A stretch of DNA of 64,000 bases, taken from NCBI RefSeq assembly GCF_900116135.1, contig NZ_FOZX01000001.1, positions 248,001 to 312,000 on the forward strand, given 5' to 3'. Below the pieces are notes generated by a model. The model made no database searches and was not told the origin of the DNA. It worked only from the letters and a program-made list of their open reading frames with translations. The translations under genes were made by a program, and so were the position numbers. How positions within the stretch are numbered: position 1 is the first letter of the stretch; each line of letters opens with the position of its first letter. This document shows positions 49,814 through 58,827 of this stretch, piece after piece. This DNA is from Saccharopolyspora flava (GTDB taxonomy: Bacteria; Actinomycetota; Actinomycetes; Mycobacteriales; Pseudonocardiaceae).

Positions 49814-49877
49814 CCGTTCTCGATGTGGTGGTGGGGAAGTTTTCATGAAAACTTCCCCACCACCACATCGAGAACGG
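49814..49877. repeat. 64-bp perfect palindrome (family C)
   Basis: The 32-bp arms are exactly complementary with no loop, centred on the CATG of AGTTTTCATGAAAACT (49838-49853). It lies between the convergent Lrp and thioesterase II genes, 27 bp from the thioesterase stop. It could work as a bidirectional terminator, but perfect loopless palindromes of this size are rare in chromosomes. Confidence 0.95.
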
Positions 49878-49903
49878 AGGGGTCCAGGTCGTCGGGAAAG
49901 GGG

Positions 49904-50848
49904 TCAGTCGTTGACCCGGAGAAGTCCTTCCTGGACCACGGTGGCGACGAGGGTGCCGTCCTGGGCGAAGAAGCGGCCGGTGGCGAGGCCACGACCGCCG
50001 GAGGCGCTCGGCGAGGCGCAGTCGTAGAGGAACCACTCGTCGGCGCGGAACCGGCGGTGGAACCACATCGCGTGGTCCAGGCTCGCGCCCACCACGTTGT
50101 CCAGGCCCCAGTAGACGCCGTGCCGCGCGAGCGGCGCGTCCAGCAGCGTCATGTCCGAGGCGAAGGCCGCGATGCACACGTGCAGCAGGTCGTCGTCCGG
50201 CACCGCCAGCACGCCGTCGGCGCGCATCCACACCTGGTTGCGAGCCTCGCGCGGGCCGTTCTCGCGGCTCACCCACGGCGGCTCGGTGACGTAGCGGACG
50301 TCGATCGGCCGCGGCTGGGCCGGGCCGAGCTTGGGCAGCACCTCGCCGATGCGCTCGCCGAACGTCGGCAGCGACTCGGGGTCGGGGACGTCGGGCATCG
50401 CCTCGGCGTGGTCGATGCCGCCCTCGTCGACCTGGAACGACGCCGACAGCGAGAAGATCGTCTTGCCGCGCTGCAGCGCGACCACCCGGCGGGTGGTGAA
50501 CGACCGGCCGTCGCGGGTGCGGTCGACCTCGTAGACGATCGGGATGCTCGGGTCGCCGGGCCGGATGAAGTACGCGTGCAGCGAGTGCACCCGGCGCTCC
50601 TCCGGCACCGTGCGACCGGCCGCGACCAGCGCCTGCCCGGCGACCTGGCCGCCGAACACGCGGATGGTCGAGGTGGCGGGACTGACCCCGCGGAAGATGT
50701 TCTCCTCGATGCGCTCCAGGTCCAGCAGGGCCACCAGGCTGTCCAGCACCGGTTGACCGTGCGGCATGCCGTTCACGTCGAGCGGGACCTCGCCCTGCAG
50801 GTGGGTACCGGTCGGGTCGGCTGCCGCGGCCCTGGCCGCTTCGGTCAC
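49904..50848 (-). CDS. tesB: Acyl-CoA thioesterase II
   Basis: This 314-residue double hot-dog enzyme hydrolyses acyl-CoAs. Family segments are FRGVSPATSTIRVFGGQVAGQALVAA, HSLHAYFIRPGDPSIPIVYEVDRTRDGRSFTTRRV-type first fold and the C-terminal ASLDHAMWFHRRFRADEWFLYD with catalytic Asp. It lies 67 bp after pyruvate kinase on the same strand. Confidence 0.95.
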   Translation of the reverse strand: MTEAARAAAADPTGTHLQGEVPLDVNGMPHGQPVLDSLVALLDLERIEENIFRGVSPATSTIRVFGGQVAGQALVAAGRTVPEERRVHSLHAYFIRPGDPSIPIVYEVDRTRDGRSFTTRRVVALQRGKTIFSLSASFQVDEGGIDHAEAMPDVPDPESLPTFGERIGEVLPKLGPAQPRPIDVRYVTEPPWVSRENGPREARNQVWMRADGVLAVPDDDLLHVCIAAFASDMTLLDAPLARHGVYWGLDNVVGASLDHAMWFHRRFRADEWFLYDCASPSASGGRGLATGRFFAQDGTLVATVVQEGLLRVND

Positions 50849-50915
50849 TGCGCGCTCCTAGGTTCGTGCGCCTGACCGGCCGGGCGGGAGCTCGTGGCTC
50901 CCGCCCGGAGGCCGA

Positions 50916-52337
50916 TCAGACGTGGTCTTCTTCTCCCAGCCGGTGCACGCGGATGAGGTTGGTCGAACCGACCGTGCCCGGGGGCGAACCGGCGACGACG
51001 ACCACCATGTCGCCGCGCTGCGACCGGCCGAGCGACAACATCGCCTGGTCGACCTGCCGCACCATCTGGTCCGTTGTGTCCACCTTAGGCACCAAGAACG
51101 TTTCCGTCCCCCAAGTGAGAGCGAGCTGACTCCGCACCGACTCCTCGGGAGTGAACGCCAGCAGCGGCAGCCGGGTGTGCAGCCGCGCGAGGCGCCGCAC
51201 GGTGTCGCCGGACTGCGTGAAGGCGACCAGGGCCTTGGCGTTGAGGCGCTCGCCGATGTCGCGCGCCGCGTAGGAGATCACGCCGCGCTTGGTGCGCGGG
51301 ACGTGGCTCAGCGGCGGCGGGGTGGGCGAGCCGGACTCCACGGCCTCGACGATGCGGGCCATGGTCTGCACGGTCTCGATCGGGTAGCGACCGACGCTGG
51401 TCTCGCCGGAGAGCATCACGGCGTCGGCGCCGTCGAGAACGGCGTTGGCGACGTCGGAGGTCTCGGCGCGGGTCGGGCGCGAGTTCTGGATCATCGAGTC
51501 CAGCATCTGGGTGGCGACGATGACCGGCTTGGCGTTCTCCCGCGCGATCCGGATCGCCTTCTTCTGGACCAGCGGGACGTGCTCGAGCGGGAGCTCCACG
51601 CCGAGGTCACCGCGGGCGACCATGACGCCGTCGAAGGCCAGCACGATGGCCTCGAGGTTGTCCACCGCCTCGGGCTTCTCCAGCTTCGCGATGACCGGCG
51701 CGCGGCGGCCGACGCGGTCCATCACCTGGTGCACCAGGTCGATGTCGGCGGGGCTGCGCACGAACGACAGCGCGATGAAGTCCACGCCCAGCTCCAGGGC
51801 GAACTCCAGGTCCTCGATGTCCTTCTCGGACAGGGCAGGCACGGAGACGTCCATGCCCGGCAGGGAGATTCCCTTGTTGTCGGAGACGGGACCGCCCTCG
51901 GTCACCTCGCACACGACGTCGTTGTCCTCGACGGCGGTCACGACCATCGCGACCTTGCCGTCGTCGACCAGCAGCCGGTCGCCCTTCTTGGCGTCCTCGG
52001 CCAGGCCCTTGTATGTGGTGGACACCCGGTCGTGCGTGCCCTGCACGTCTTCGACCGTGATGCGCACGACGTCGCCGGTGCGCCACTCGACCGGTCCGGC
52101 TGCGAACTTCCCGAGCCGGATCTTCGGTCCCTGCAGGTCTCCGAGGATGCCCACGGCGCGGCCGGATTCCTTGGCCGCGGCCCGGACCATGTCGTAGACC
52201 TGCTGGTGGTCGGCGTGGCTGCCGTGGCTGAAGTTCAGCCGGGCGACGTCCATTCCGCTGCTGACGAGCTCGGCCATCTTCTCCGGAGTGGAGGTGGCGG
52301 GGCCCATGGTACAAACGATCTTGGCTCGTCGACTCAC
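50916..52337 (-). CDS. pyk: Pyruvate kinase
   Basis: This 473-residue glycolytic enzyme makes ATP and pyruvate from phosphoenolpyruvate. Motifs: RAKIVCTMGPATSTPEKM, NFSHGSHADH, the active site VIAKLEKPEAVDNLEAI, and MVARGDLGVELPLE followed by SGETSVGRYPIETV. GTG at 52337 (MSRRAKIVCTMG) matches the family; TACGCT ends eight bases upstream, suggesting a leaderless mRNA. Confidence 0.97.
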   Translation of the reverse strand: MSRRAKIVCTMGPATSTPEKMAELVSSGMDVARLNFSHGSHADHQQVYDMVRAAAKESGRAVGILGDLQGPKIRLGKFAAGPVEWRTGDVVRITVEDVQGTHDRVSTTYKGLAEDAKKGDRLLVDDGKVAMVVTAVEDNDVVCEVTEGGPVSDNKGISLPGMDVSVPALSEKDIEDLEFALELGVDFIALSFVRSPADIDLVHQVMDRVGRRAPVIAKLEKPEAVDNLEAIVLAFDGVMVARGDLGVELPLEHVPLVQKKAIRIARENAKPVIVATQMLDSMIQNSRPTRAETSDVANAVLDGADAVMLSGETSVGRYPIETVQTMARIVEAVESGSPTPPPLSHVPRTKRGVISYAARDIGERLNAKALVAFTQSGDTVRRLARLHTRLPLLAFTPEESVRSQLALTWGTETFLVPKVDTTDQMVRQVDQAMLSLGRSQRGDMVVVVAGSPPGTVGSTNLIRVHRLGEEDHV

Positions 52338-52411
52338 ATCATGCCAGCGTAGTCCTTCATCACCTGGGTGCAGCACTCAGCCACGCTCCACATTCCTGAT
52401 CGGGTATTTCG

Positions 52412-52762
52412 TTGCTGGATCATTACAGAAAGCAGCTCAGGCGGCTTCCGCTTGTTCTCGCCGTCGTCGCGAGCTGGGTGGTGCTGTTCACCCCCGAGTC
52501 GGGTGTGCCCAGCGCCCCTCCGGGCACCGACAAGGTGGTGCACTTCGTCCTCTTCGCCGCGCTGGCGATCACCGCGCGGATCGCCGGCGCGCGCACCGCG
52601 TGGCTGCTGCCGTCACTGGCCGGCTACGCGGTGCTCTCGGAGCTGCTGCAGGGCGCGCTGCCGATCGGGCGCAGCTGCGAGGCCCTCGACGCGGTCGTCG
52701 ACATCGCGGGCGCGCTCGTCGGCTGGGCGGTGCTGCGGGTCAGCGCCGCTTCTTCTCGGTGA
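52412..52762 (+). CDS. VanZ-family membrane protein
   Basis: This 116-residue protein has three to four hydrophobic helices and the VanZ features (VVLFTPESGVPSAP, DKVVHFVLFAALA, ELLQGALPIGRSCEALDAVVDIAGALVG). VanZ members alter envelope permeability or teicoplanin resistance in some hosts; function here unknown. TTG start with no strong ribosome site. Its end overlaps the convergent DUF2461 gene by 23 bases. Confidence 0.85.
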   Translation: MLDHYRKQLRRLPLVLAVVASWVVLFTPESGVPSAPPGTDKVVHFVLFAALAITARIAGARTAWLLPSLAGYAVLSELLQGALPIGRSCEALDAVVDIAGALVGWAVLRVSAASSR

Positions 52763-53405
52763 CGCCGATGTGATCGGCGCACCACTGGTTGAGCTCGCGG
52801 ACCTCGTCCCAGGACTCGCGGACCCGCTGCAGGCAGGTGCGCTCGTGCAGGGCGTCGTCGGGTTCCCAGGAACGCGCCGCGTAGAGCGTCTTGTGCCGCA
52901 GCAGGTCGAGCCTGGGGTGGTCGGCGTCGAAGCCTCGCGGCCGGGTCCGCAGCACGGTCCCGGTGATCTCCCAGCCCCGCTCGGCCAGGTCGTCGAGGAG
53001 CTTCCGCAGCCGCTCGCCGTGGACGTCGGTGTCCACCGCGGTCCGGAAGCGGGCGAGCTGGTCGGACTCGGTGTGGAAGCAGCCGCCGGCGACGAGCATC
53101 CCCTCCGGGCCGACCTCGACGTAGTAGGCGCCACCGCCGCGTCCCTGCTCGATGACGGCACCGCAGTGGGTCTTGTACGGCGACTTGTCGCGGGCGAACC
53201 GCACGTCGCGGAACGGCCGGAACACCTTGCCCTTGCCGAACTTGGGACCGAACTCGGGCTCGAGCTCGGCCAGCAGCGCCTCCATCGGCGTCCGGACGTG
53301 CTCGGCGTAGAGCCGCTGGTTGTCCGCCCAGTAGGCCTTCGAGTTGTCCGCCTGGAGTCCCTCGAAGAACTCGACCGCCCCGTCACCGAAACCCTCGAAC
53401 CGCAC
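52740..53405 (-). CDS. DUF2461 family protein
   Basis: This 221-residue soluble protein shows DUF2461 signatures: GAVEFFEGLQADNSKAYWADN, FRPFRDVRFARDKSPYKTHCGAV and GGAYYVEVGPEGMLVAGGC. Function unknown in the family. It is convergent with the VanZ gene; its upstream region holds two family C palindromes. Confidence 0.9.
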   Translation of the reverse strand: MRFEGFGDGAVEFFEGLQADNSKAYWADNQRLYAEHVRTPMEALLAELEPEFGPKFGKGKVFRPFRDVRFARDKSPYKTHCGAVIEQGRGGGAYYVEVGPEGMLVAGGCFHTESDQLARFRTAVDTDVHGERLRKLLDDLAERGWEITGTVLRTRPRGFDADHPRLDLLRHKTLYAARSWEPDDALHERTCLQRVRESWDEVRELNQWCADHIGVTEKKRR

Positions 53406-53433
53406 ACCCCGATCCTAGATCGTCCCGACGCGC

Positions 53434-53495
53434 AGTTTTCATGAAAACCTCCCCCACCCACGGTCGGGACGGTGGTGACAGTTTTCATGAAAACT
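53434..53495. repeat. Two family C palindromes
   Basis: AGTTTTCATGAAAACC (53434-53449) and AGTTTTCATGAAAACT (53480-53495) lie 38 bp from the ureidoglycine aminohydrolase stop. An outer dyad GTCCCGAC/GTCGGGAC (53422-53429 and 53463-53470) interleaves with them. The AAACTTCCC flank matches the copies near 49737-49877. Confidence 0.88.
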
Positions 53496-53532
53496 TCCCT
53501 GTCCCTGGGGGTGATGGTGTTCGGGGTTGGGG

Positions 53533-54354
53533 TTAGGTGAGGCGGATTTGGCGGTTGACGTCTTTGTAGAGGAGGTAGCGGAAGGGGTGGGGGCCGCCTG
53601 CGTAGCAGGCTTGGGGGCAGAAGGGGCGGAGCCACATGTAGTCGCCTTCTTGGACTTCGACCCAGTCGTTGTTGAGGCGGTAGACGGCTTTGCCTTGCAG
53701 GACGTAGAGGCCGTGTTCCATGACGTGGGTTTCGGCGAAGGGGATGGTGCCGCCGGGTTGGAAGGTGACGATGTTGACGTGCATGTCGTGGGCGAGGTCG
53801 TCGGGGTCGACGAAGCGGGTGGTGGCCCAGGTGCCGTCGGTGTCGGGCATGGGCGTCGGGGTGATGTCCTGCTCACGGGTGACGAACGAGGCGGGCACGT
53901 CGATGCCGTCGACGAATTCGTAGGGCTTGCGGACCCAGTTGAACGTGGCGTGGCCCGTGCCGGGGTTGGTCAGCGACCAGGTCGCGCCGGGCGCGAGGTA
54001 GGCGTACCCACCGGGCTCGACCACATGCACCACGCCGTCGACGGTGAGCCGCAACGTTCCGGCCATGAGGAACACGACGGACTCGACACCGGCCTCCGGC
54101 TCCGGGCGATCGCTGCCGCCGCCGGGGGCGACTTCGACGATGTTCTGGGCGAAGGTGGTGGCGAACCCGGTCACGGGCTTGGCCAGGATCCAGGCGCGGG
54201 TGTTCTGCCAGCCGGGGAAGTTGCTGGTCACGATGTCGCGCAGCACGCCGCGCGGGATCACGGTGTAGGCCTCGGTCACGATCGCCCGGTCGGTGAGCAG
54301 ATCGGTCTGCGGCGGCAACCCACCGGCAGGCGCGAAGTACGACGGCTCGCTCAA
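53533..54354 (-). CDS. allE: (S)-ureidoglycine aminohydrolase
   Basis: This 273-residue bicupin converts (S)-ureidoglycine to (S)-ureidoglycolate and ammonia in allantoin breakdown. Family segments are PEAGVESVVFLMAGTLRLTVDG, GGYAYLAPGATWSL, MHVNIVTFQPGGTIPFAETHVMEHGLYVLQG and QEGDYMWLRPFCPQACY with Mn ligands His and Glu. No other allantoin gene is in the window. An AT-rich promoter region with AACAAAATGTT-like sequence lies upstream (54375-54395). Confidence 0.94.
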   Translation of the reverse strand: MSEPSYFAPAGGLPPQTDLLTDRAIVTEAYTVIPRGVLRDIVTSNFPGWQNTRAWILAKPVTGFATTFAQNIVEVAPGGGSDRPEPEAGVESVVFLMAGTLRLTVDGVVHVVEPGGYAYLAPGATWSLTNPGTGHATFNWVRKPYEFVDGIDVPASFVTREQDITPTPMPDTDGTWATTRFVDPDDLAHDMHVNIVTFQPGGTIPFAETHVMEHGLYVLQGKAVYRLNNDWVEVQEGDYMWLRPFCPQACYAGGPHPFRYLLYKDVNRQIRLT

Positions 54355-54600
54355 CTCCAGCTCCCCACTCGCTTAAACATTTTGTTGAATTCATCGTCGA
54401 GCTTAGGCACCCGAGGCCGATTCCGGAAGCCCTCCAGCAGACCCTCCGCGCACCCGGATCGCCACCCCGGAACCCCCGTCCGAGTGGAGCGCGCGACTAC
54501 CGCGCGTCGGCTGATCTTCGAAGTCCGCCCGAACGAGCTACAGCGCCCACCCGGATCAAGATCCCAGGTCAGCGGACGTTTCGCGAGCTAAGCTCGAATC

Positions 54601-56973
54601 GTGGTCTCCACTACCAACGCCCGCGCGGGCGAGTCCGCGGGCAACCTCCCGGCCGACGTGACGAGCTTCGTCGGCCGGCGTCGTGAGATCACCCTCACCA
54701 AGCGGCTGTTCTCCGAGGCCCGCGTGGTCACCCTCACCGGGCCGGGCGGCGTCGGCAAGACGCGGCTGGCCGTGCGCGTGGCGAACAACATGCGCCGCAC
54801 CTTCCGGGACAAGGCCTGGTTCGTCGAGCTGGAGAACCTCGACGACGGCGCGCTGGTCCTCGACGCCGTCATCGAGCAGCTCAGCCTGGGCGGGCCGTCC
54901 TCGGCCGCGAGCCTGGAGACGATCGTCGACCAGCTCAAGAACCGCGAGATGCTGCTGGTTCTGGACAACTGCGAGCACGTCATCGAGGATGTCGCGCTGC
55001 TGGTCGACGCGCTGATGCGCTGGTGCCCGGGCGTGCGCGTGCTGGCCACCAGCAGGCAGTCGCTGGGCGTGGCCGGCGAGTCCACCGTCGTGGTGCCGCC
55101 GATGCAGGTGCCCGACCCGGAGCACCTGCCGCCCGCCGACGCCGTCGAGCAGTTCTCCTCGGTCCGGCTGTTCGTCGACCGCGCCAAGGCGGCCGTGCCG
55201 GAGTTCGAGGTCACCGCCGACAACGCGGACGCGCTGATGCGGTTGTGCCACCACCTCGACGGCAACCCGCTGGCCATCGAGCTGGCCGCGGTCCGGCTGC
55301 GGTCGCTGTCGCTGCAGCAGCTCGAGGAGCGCATCGCCGAGCGCTACGACCTGCTCACCGAGGGCCGTCGCGGCGCTCCCCCGCGCCAGCAGACGCTGCG
55401 CGCGCTGATCGACTGGAGCTACGACCTCCTCGACGAGCGGGACCGGCGGGCCTGGGCGCGGATGTCGGTGTTCTCCGGCAGCTTCGACCTCGCCGCCGCC
55501 GAGCACGTCGCCGGGGAGGGCAAGGGCGTGGACGTCCTCACCGCCGTGCACTCGCTGGTCGACAAGTCGGTGCTGATGCGCGAGGAGGGCGGCGGCGAGG
55601 TCCGCTACCGGCTGCCGCACACGCTGCGCGACTACGGCCTGGCCAAGCTCGCCGAGTCCGGCGAGACCGGCAAGGTCCGCCACCGGCACTGCGCGTTCTT
55701 CGCCGAGCTCGCCGCGCGGTTCGCCGAGGAGTGGATCGGGCCGGAGCAGCCGGCCTGGGTGCAGCGGCTGCGGCACGAGCAGGACAACCTGCGCACCGCG
55801 CTGCGCCACGCCGCCGAGAGCCCCGAGTCCGGCGGGACGGCGCTGCGCCTGGTCACCGACCTCTGGCAGTACTGGGGCATCCGCGGCCTGAACACCGAGG
55901 CGCGGCACTGGCTGGACGAGGTCCTCGACAACACCCCGCGCGACCTGCCGGAACGGGCGCGGGCGCTGCGGATCAGCGCCTGGTTCTCGCTGCTGCAGGG
56001 CTACCTGGACAAGGCGCTGCCGAAGCTGGAGCGGGCGACCGTGCTGGCCACCCAGCGCGGCGACGAGGTCGAGCGCGCCTACCTGACGCTGCTGCACGGT
56101 CTCGTCGCGTTCTTCCAGGACGACCAGCGCCGCGGCGCCGACCTGGTGAGCGAGGCGCTGGAGAAGTTCCGCCGGGTCGAGGTGCTGGCCGGGGAGCTGT
56201 GGTCGCTGCACGCGCTGGGCCTGATCAAGGGCATGGGCGACGACGCCGAGGGCGGTCTGCGGCTGCTCTCCGAGTGCATCCAGCTGTCCACCGAGCACAG
56301 CGAGCTGTACTGGCGCTCGTACGCGCAGTGGGCGACCGCGCAGGTGCAGATGAGCCGGGATCGCGCCGACCGCGCGGAGAACTCGGTGAAGGAGGCGCTG
56401 CGGTTGCAGCGCGAGCTCGACAACCGGCTCGGCATCGCCTTCAGCCTGGACACGCTGGCGTGGATCGCGCACCGGCAGCAGCGCTTCGGGCGCGCGGCCC
56501 GGCTGCTGGGCACGTCCTCGGCGCTGTGGGACGCGGTCCGCTCGGCGCCGGGGTTCTGGGCGCGCTTCGCCGGCGACCACGACCAGCACCTGATGCAGAT
56601 CCGCACGGCCCTGGGGCCGGAGGCGTTCGACGAGCACTACGAGCGCGGCCGCGAGATGTCGCTGGGCCACGCGGTGGACTACGCGCTGGAGATCAAGCGG
56701 CACGGCGGCAGGCGCGCGGCGTCGAGCGCGGAGTCCGCCGAGGACGAGGTGCACCCGATGCCGCTGACCCGCCGGGAGCGGCAGATCGCCGATCTGGTCG
56801 CCGAGGGGCGCACCAACAAGGACATCGCCGAGAACCTGGTGATCGCGCAGCGGACGGTCGAGGGGCACGTGCAGAACATCCTGACCAAGCTCGACTTCAC
56901 CTCCCGCGCGCAGATCGCGGGGTGGGTCGCGGGGCAGCGCTCGGGTGACGGAGCCGACAGTCGCGCCCTGTAA
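54601..56973 (+). CDS. STAND-ATPase LuxR-family regulator
   Basis: This 790-residue regulator has an N-terminal NB-ARC/AAA ATPase (Walker A GPGGVGKT at 47-54, Walker B LLVLDNCEHV), a helical TPR-like region (about 380-680) and a C-terminal LuxR helix-turn-helix (LTRRERQIADLVAEGRTNKDIAENL). Such proteins combine ATP, ligand and protein sensing to activate genes. TAAGCT ends six bases before the GTG, so the mRNA is probably leaderless. Targets unknown; a secreted transglycosylase gene follows 129 bp downstream. Confidence 0.94.
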   Translation: MVSTTNARAGESAGNLPADVTSFVGRRREITLTKRLFSEARVVTLTGPGGVGKTRLAVRVANNMRRTFRDKAWFVELENLDDGALVLDAVIEQLSLGGPSSAASLETIVDQLKNREMLLVLDNCEHVIEDVALLVDALMRWCPGVRVLATSRQSLGVAGESTVVVPPMQVPDPEHLPPADAVEQFSSVRLFVDRAKAAVPEFEVTADNADALMRLCHHLDGNPLAIELAAVRLRSLSLQQLEERIAERYDLLTEGRRGAPPRQQTLRALIDWSYDLLDERDRRAWARMSVFSGSFDLAAAEHVAGEGKGVDVLTAVHSLVDKSVLMREEGGGEVRYRLPHTLRDYGLAKLAESGETGKVRHRHCAFFAELAARFAEEWIGPEQPAWVQRLRHEQDNLRTALRHAAESPESGGTALRLVTDLWQYWGIRGLNTEARHWLDEVLDNTPRDLPERARALRISAWFSLLQGYLDKALPKLERATVLATQRGDEVERAYLTLLHGLVAFFQDDQRRGADLVSEALEKFRRVEVLAGELWSLHALGLIKGMGDDAEGGLRLLSECIQLSTEHSELYWRSYAQWATAQVQMSRDRADRAENSVKEALRLQRELDNRLGIAFSLDTLAWIAHRQQRFGRAARLLGTSSALWDAVRSAPGFWARFAGDHDQHLMQIRTALGPEAFDEHYERGREMSLGHAVDYALEIKRHGGRRAASSAESAEDEVHPMPLTRRERQIADLVAEGRTNKDIAENLVIAQRTVEGHVQNILTKLDFTSRAQIAGWVAGQRSGDGADSRAL

Positions 56974-57102
56974 CGTTCTTGCCCTCTATCACAACGAGTA
57001 GCCAAAAACGTTCTTGTGGACGTCCAAATGGCTCAATCTAGGTAGTCGACCCCGTAGAAACCACCATGCAGGGTGACTCTCCGTTCCGGAGTCTGGTTCC
57101 TC

Positions 57103-57900
57103 GTGACCCCCGACGAGACGAAGAACCCCGACCAGATCATCCCCGACACCCCGCAGGACCGGAAGACCGGTTGGCACCGTTGGGAGAGGACGGTGCCCTT
57201 CGGCAGCCGGCTGCGCGCCACGTTCCTCGGCGAGCCCACCGACCGCGCGCACCGCGTCGCCCCCAAGGTGCGGTCGCTGCAGGTCGGCGCCGCCGTCGCG
57301 GCGTTCGGCGTGCTGGGCGTCTTCACCGCCGCCGCAGGTGGCGACGACGTGAAGACCGAGTCCGCGCCGGTCCACCAGGCCGCCGAGATCGCTCCGCTGG
57401 CCGTCCCGGCTCCGCAGGCGCCCGCCCCCGCGCCCGCTCCGGTCGTCCTGCCCCAGGCGCCCGCCCCGGCTCCGGCCCCGGCCGCCGCCCCCGCTCCTGC
57501 TCCGGCGGCTGCCCCCGCCCCGGTTCAGGAGGAGAAGCCGAAGGACCAGATCGACGCCTGGATCAAGGAGGCCGTCAAGGTCCTGGAGGCCAACGGCGTC
57601 AGCCGCGATCAGATCGACCAGGACGCCATCCGGACGATCATCATGAAGGAGTCCAACGGCAATCCCGGCGCCACGAACAACTGGGACTCCAACGCCGCGG
57701 CCGGCACCCCGTCGATCGGTCTGATGCAGACCATCGAGCCGACCTTCGAGTCCTTCGCGCTGCCGGGCCACCAGGACATCTACAACCCCGTCGACAACAT
57801 CATCGCCGCCACCCGCTACTCGATCGACCGCTACGGCTCGCTCTCCGACGTGCCGGGCATCGCGGGTCTGCGCTCCGGCGGCAGCTACCAGGGCTACTGA
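57103..57900 (+). CDS. Secreted transglycosylase-like (SLT/Rpf-type) protein
   Basis: This 265-residue protein has a membrane/export segment (SLQVGAAVAAFGVLGVFTAAAGG near residue 70), a Pro/Ala-rich linker (about 100-150) and a C-terminal lysozyme-like domain with catalytic Glu in IIMKESNGNPGA and SIGLMQTIEPTF. It probably cleaves peptidoglycan glycan strands. GTG at 57103 is chosen (GGAG 11 bases upstream); a GTG at 57073 adds ten residues. The long charged N-terminus before the export segment is unusual. Confidence 0.88.
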   Translation: MTPDETKNPDQIIPDTPQDRKTGWHRWERTVPFGSRLRATFLGEPTDRAHRVAPKVRSLQVGAAVAAFGVLGVFTAAAGGDDVKTESAPVHQAAEIAPLAVPAPQAPAPAPAPVVLPQAPAPAPAPAAAPAPAPAAAPAPVQEEKPKDQIDAWIKEAVKVLEANGVSRDQIDQDAIRTIIMKESNGNPGATNNWDSNAAAGTPSIGLMQTIEPTFESFALPGHQDIYNPVDNIIAATRYSIDRYGSLSDVPGIAGLRSGGSYQGY

Positions 57901-57915
57901 TCCCTCCCCCAGGCG

Positions 57916-57955
57916 AATCCCCCGCGTCCACCCCCGAGGTCGCGGGGGATTTTCT
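57916..57955 (+). terminator. Intrinsic terminator after transglycosylase
   Basis: AATCCCCCGCG (57916-57926) pairs with CGCGGGGGATT (57941-57951), followed by TTTC. It lies 15 bp after the stop and just before the convergent GntR gene's stop. Confidence 0.9.
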
Positions 57956-57964
57956 TGCGCGCGG

Positions 57965-58657
57965 TCAGCTCTCCAGACCGGAGAGGGTGCCCTCCAGGGC
58001 TTCGGCGACCAGTTCGCGCATGGCCCACTCGGCGCGGACGCGGTCTCCGGCGCGGATGCACTCGGCGATCTCGCAGTGCAGCCGGACCGCGACCGGGCGC
58101 GGGTGCACCGGCATCAGCCCGTGCCCGGCGCGCCACCGCAGCAGCTCCTCGACGACCTCGTGGAGCTGGGCGAACATCTCGTTGCCGGAGGCGGTGAGGA
58201 TCAGCCGGTGGAACTCGACGTCGGCGTCCATGAACGCGTCCAGGTCACCGGCGCGCGAGGTCGCCACCATCCGCTCGGACAGCGCCACCAGCCGGGCGAC
58301 GTGGTCGTCCTCGGCCCGGTCGGCGGCGGCCGCGGCGGCCACCGGCTCGACGGCGGTGCGCAGCTCGGCGAGGGTCTTGAGCTCGCCGGAGCGGTCGGCG
58401 GCCAGCCGCCAGCGGATCAGCGCGGGATCGAAGCTGTTCCACTCCTCGCGCGGCCGGACCACGATCCCGACCCGCTTGCGGCCCACGACCAGCCGGATCG
58501 AGGCCAGCGTGCGCACGACCTCGCGGGCGACGCTGCGGGAGATGCCGAACCGCTCCTCCAGCTGCTCGATGCGCAGCACGCTGCCGGGCACGTGGGCGCC
58601 CTCGGCGATCTCCTGGCCGAGCACCTCCAGCACCTTGCCGTGCAACCCGCCGCCCAT
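57965..58657 (-). CDS. FadR-subfamily GntR regulator (FCD domain)
   Basis: This 230-residue regulator has a GntR winged helix (GSVLRIEQLEERFGISRSVAREVVRTLASIRLV) and a C-terminal FCD effector domain (FMDADVEFHRLILTASGNEMFAQL with metal-ligand His). Such regulators control sugar-acid use. It is divergent from a GntP gluconate permease, its likely target. AAGGAG precedes the ATG. Confidence 0.94.
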   Translation of the reverse strand: MGGGLHGKVLEVLGQEIAEGAHVPGSVLRIEQLEERFGISRSVAREVVRTLASIRLVVGRKRVGIVVRPREEWNSFDPALIRWRLAADRSGELKTLAELRTAVEPVAAAAAADRAEDDHVARLVALSERMVATSRAGDLDAFMDADVEFHRLILTASGNEMFAQLHEVVEELLRWRAGHGLMPVHPRPVAVRLHCEIAECIRAGDRVRAEWAMRELVAEALEGTLSGLES

Positions 58658-58738
58658 CCGCCCACGCTCCTTCGCCGGTGAAAAACGCGCTCAACCGGTT
58701 CCCGAGAGTAGGGGCCGAACCCGGGTGACGGGTGTAAC

Positions 58739-58778
58739 AGTCATACTTAATCGGTCAGGATAAGAAAAAAGTATGACT
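58739..58778. promoter_or_regulatory. Operator candidate between GntR and GntP genes
   Basis: AGTCATACTT (58739-58748) and AAGTATGACT (58769-58778) are inverted 10-bp repeats 20 bp apart, each followed or preceded by TTAAT sequence. FadR-type regulators bind short AT-containing dyads of this kind. Confidence 0.65.
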
Positions 58779-58827
58779 TAATGCTTAGGCTGTGGCGCGC
58801 ACCAGCTGCTCAACGAGGAGCCCCTCC

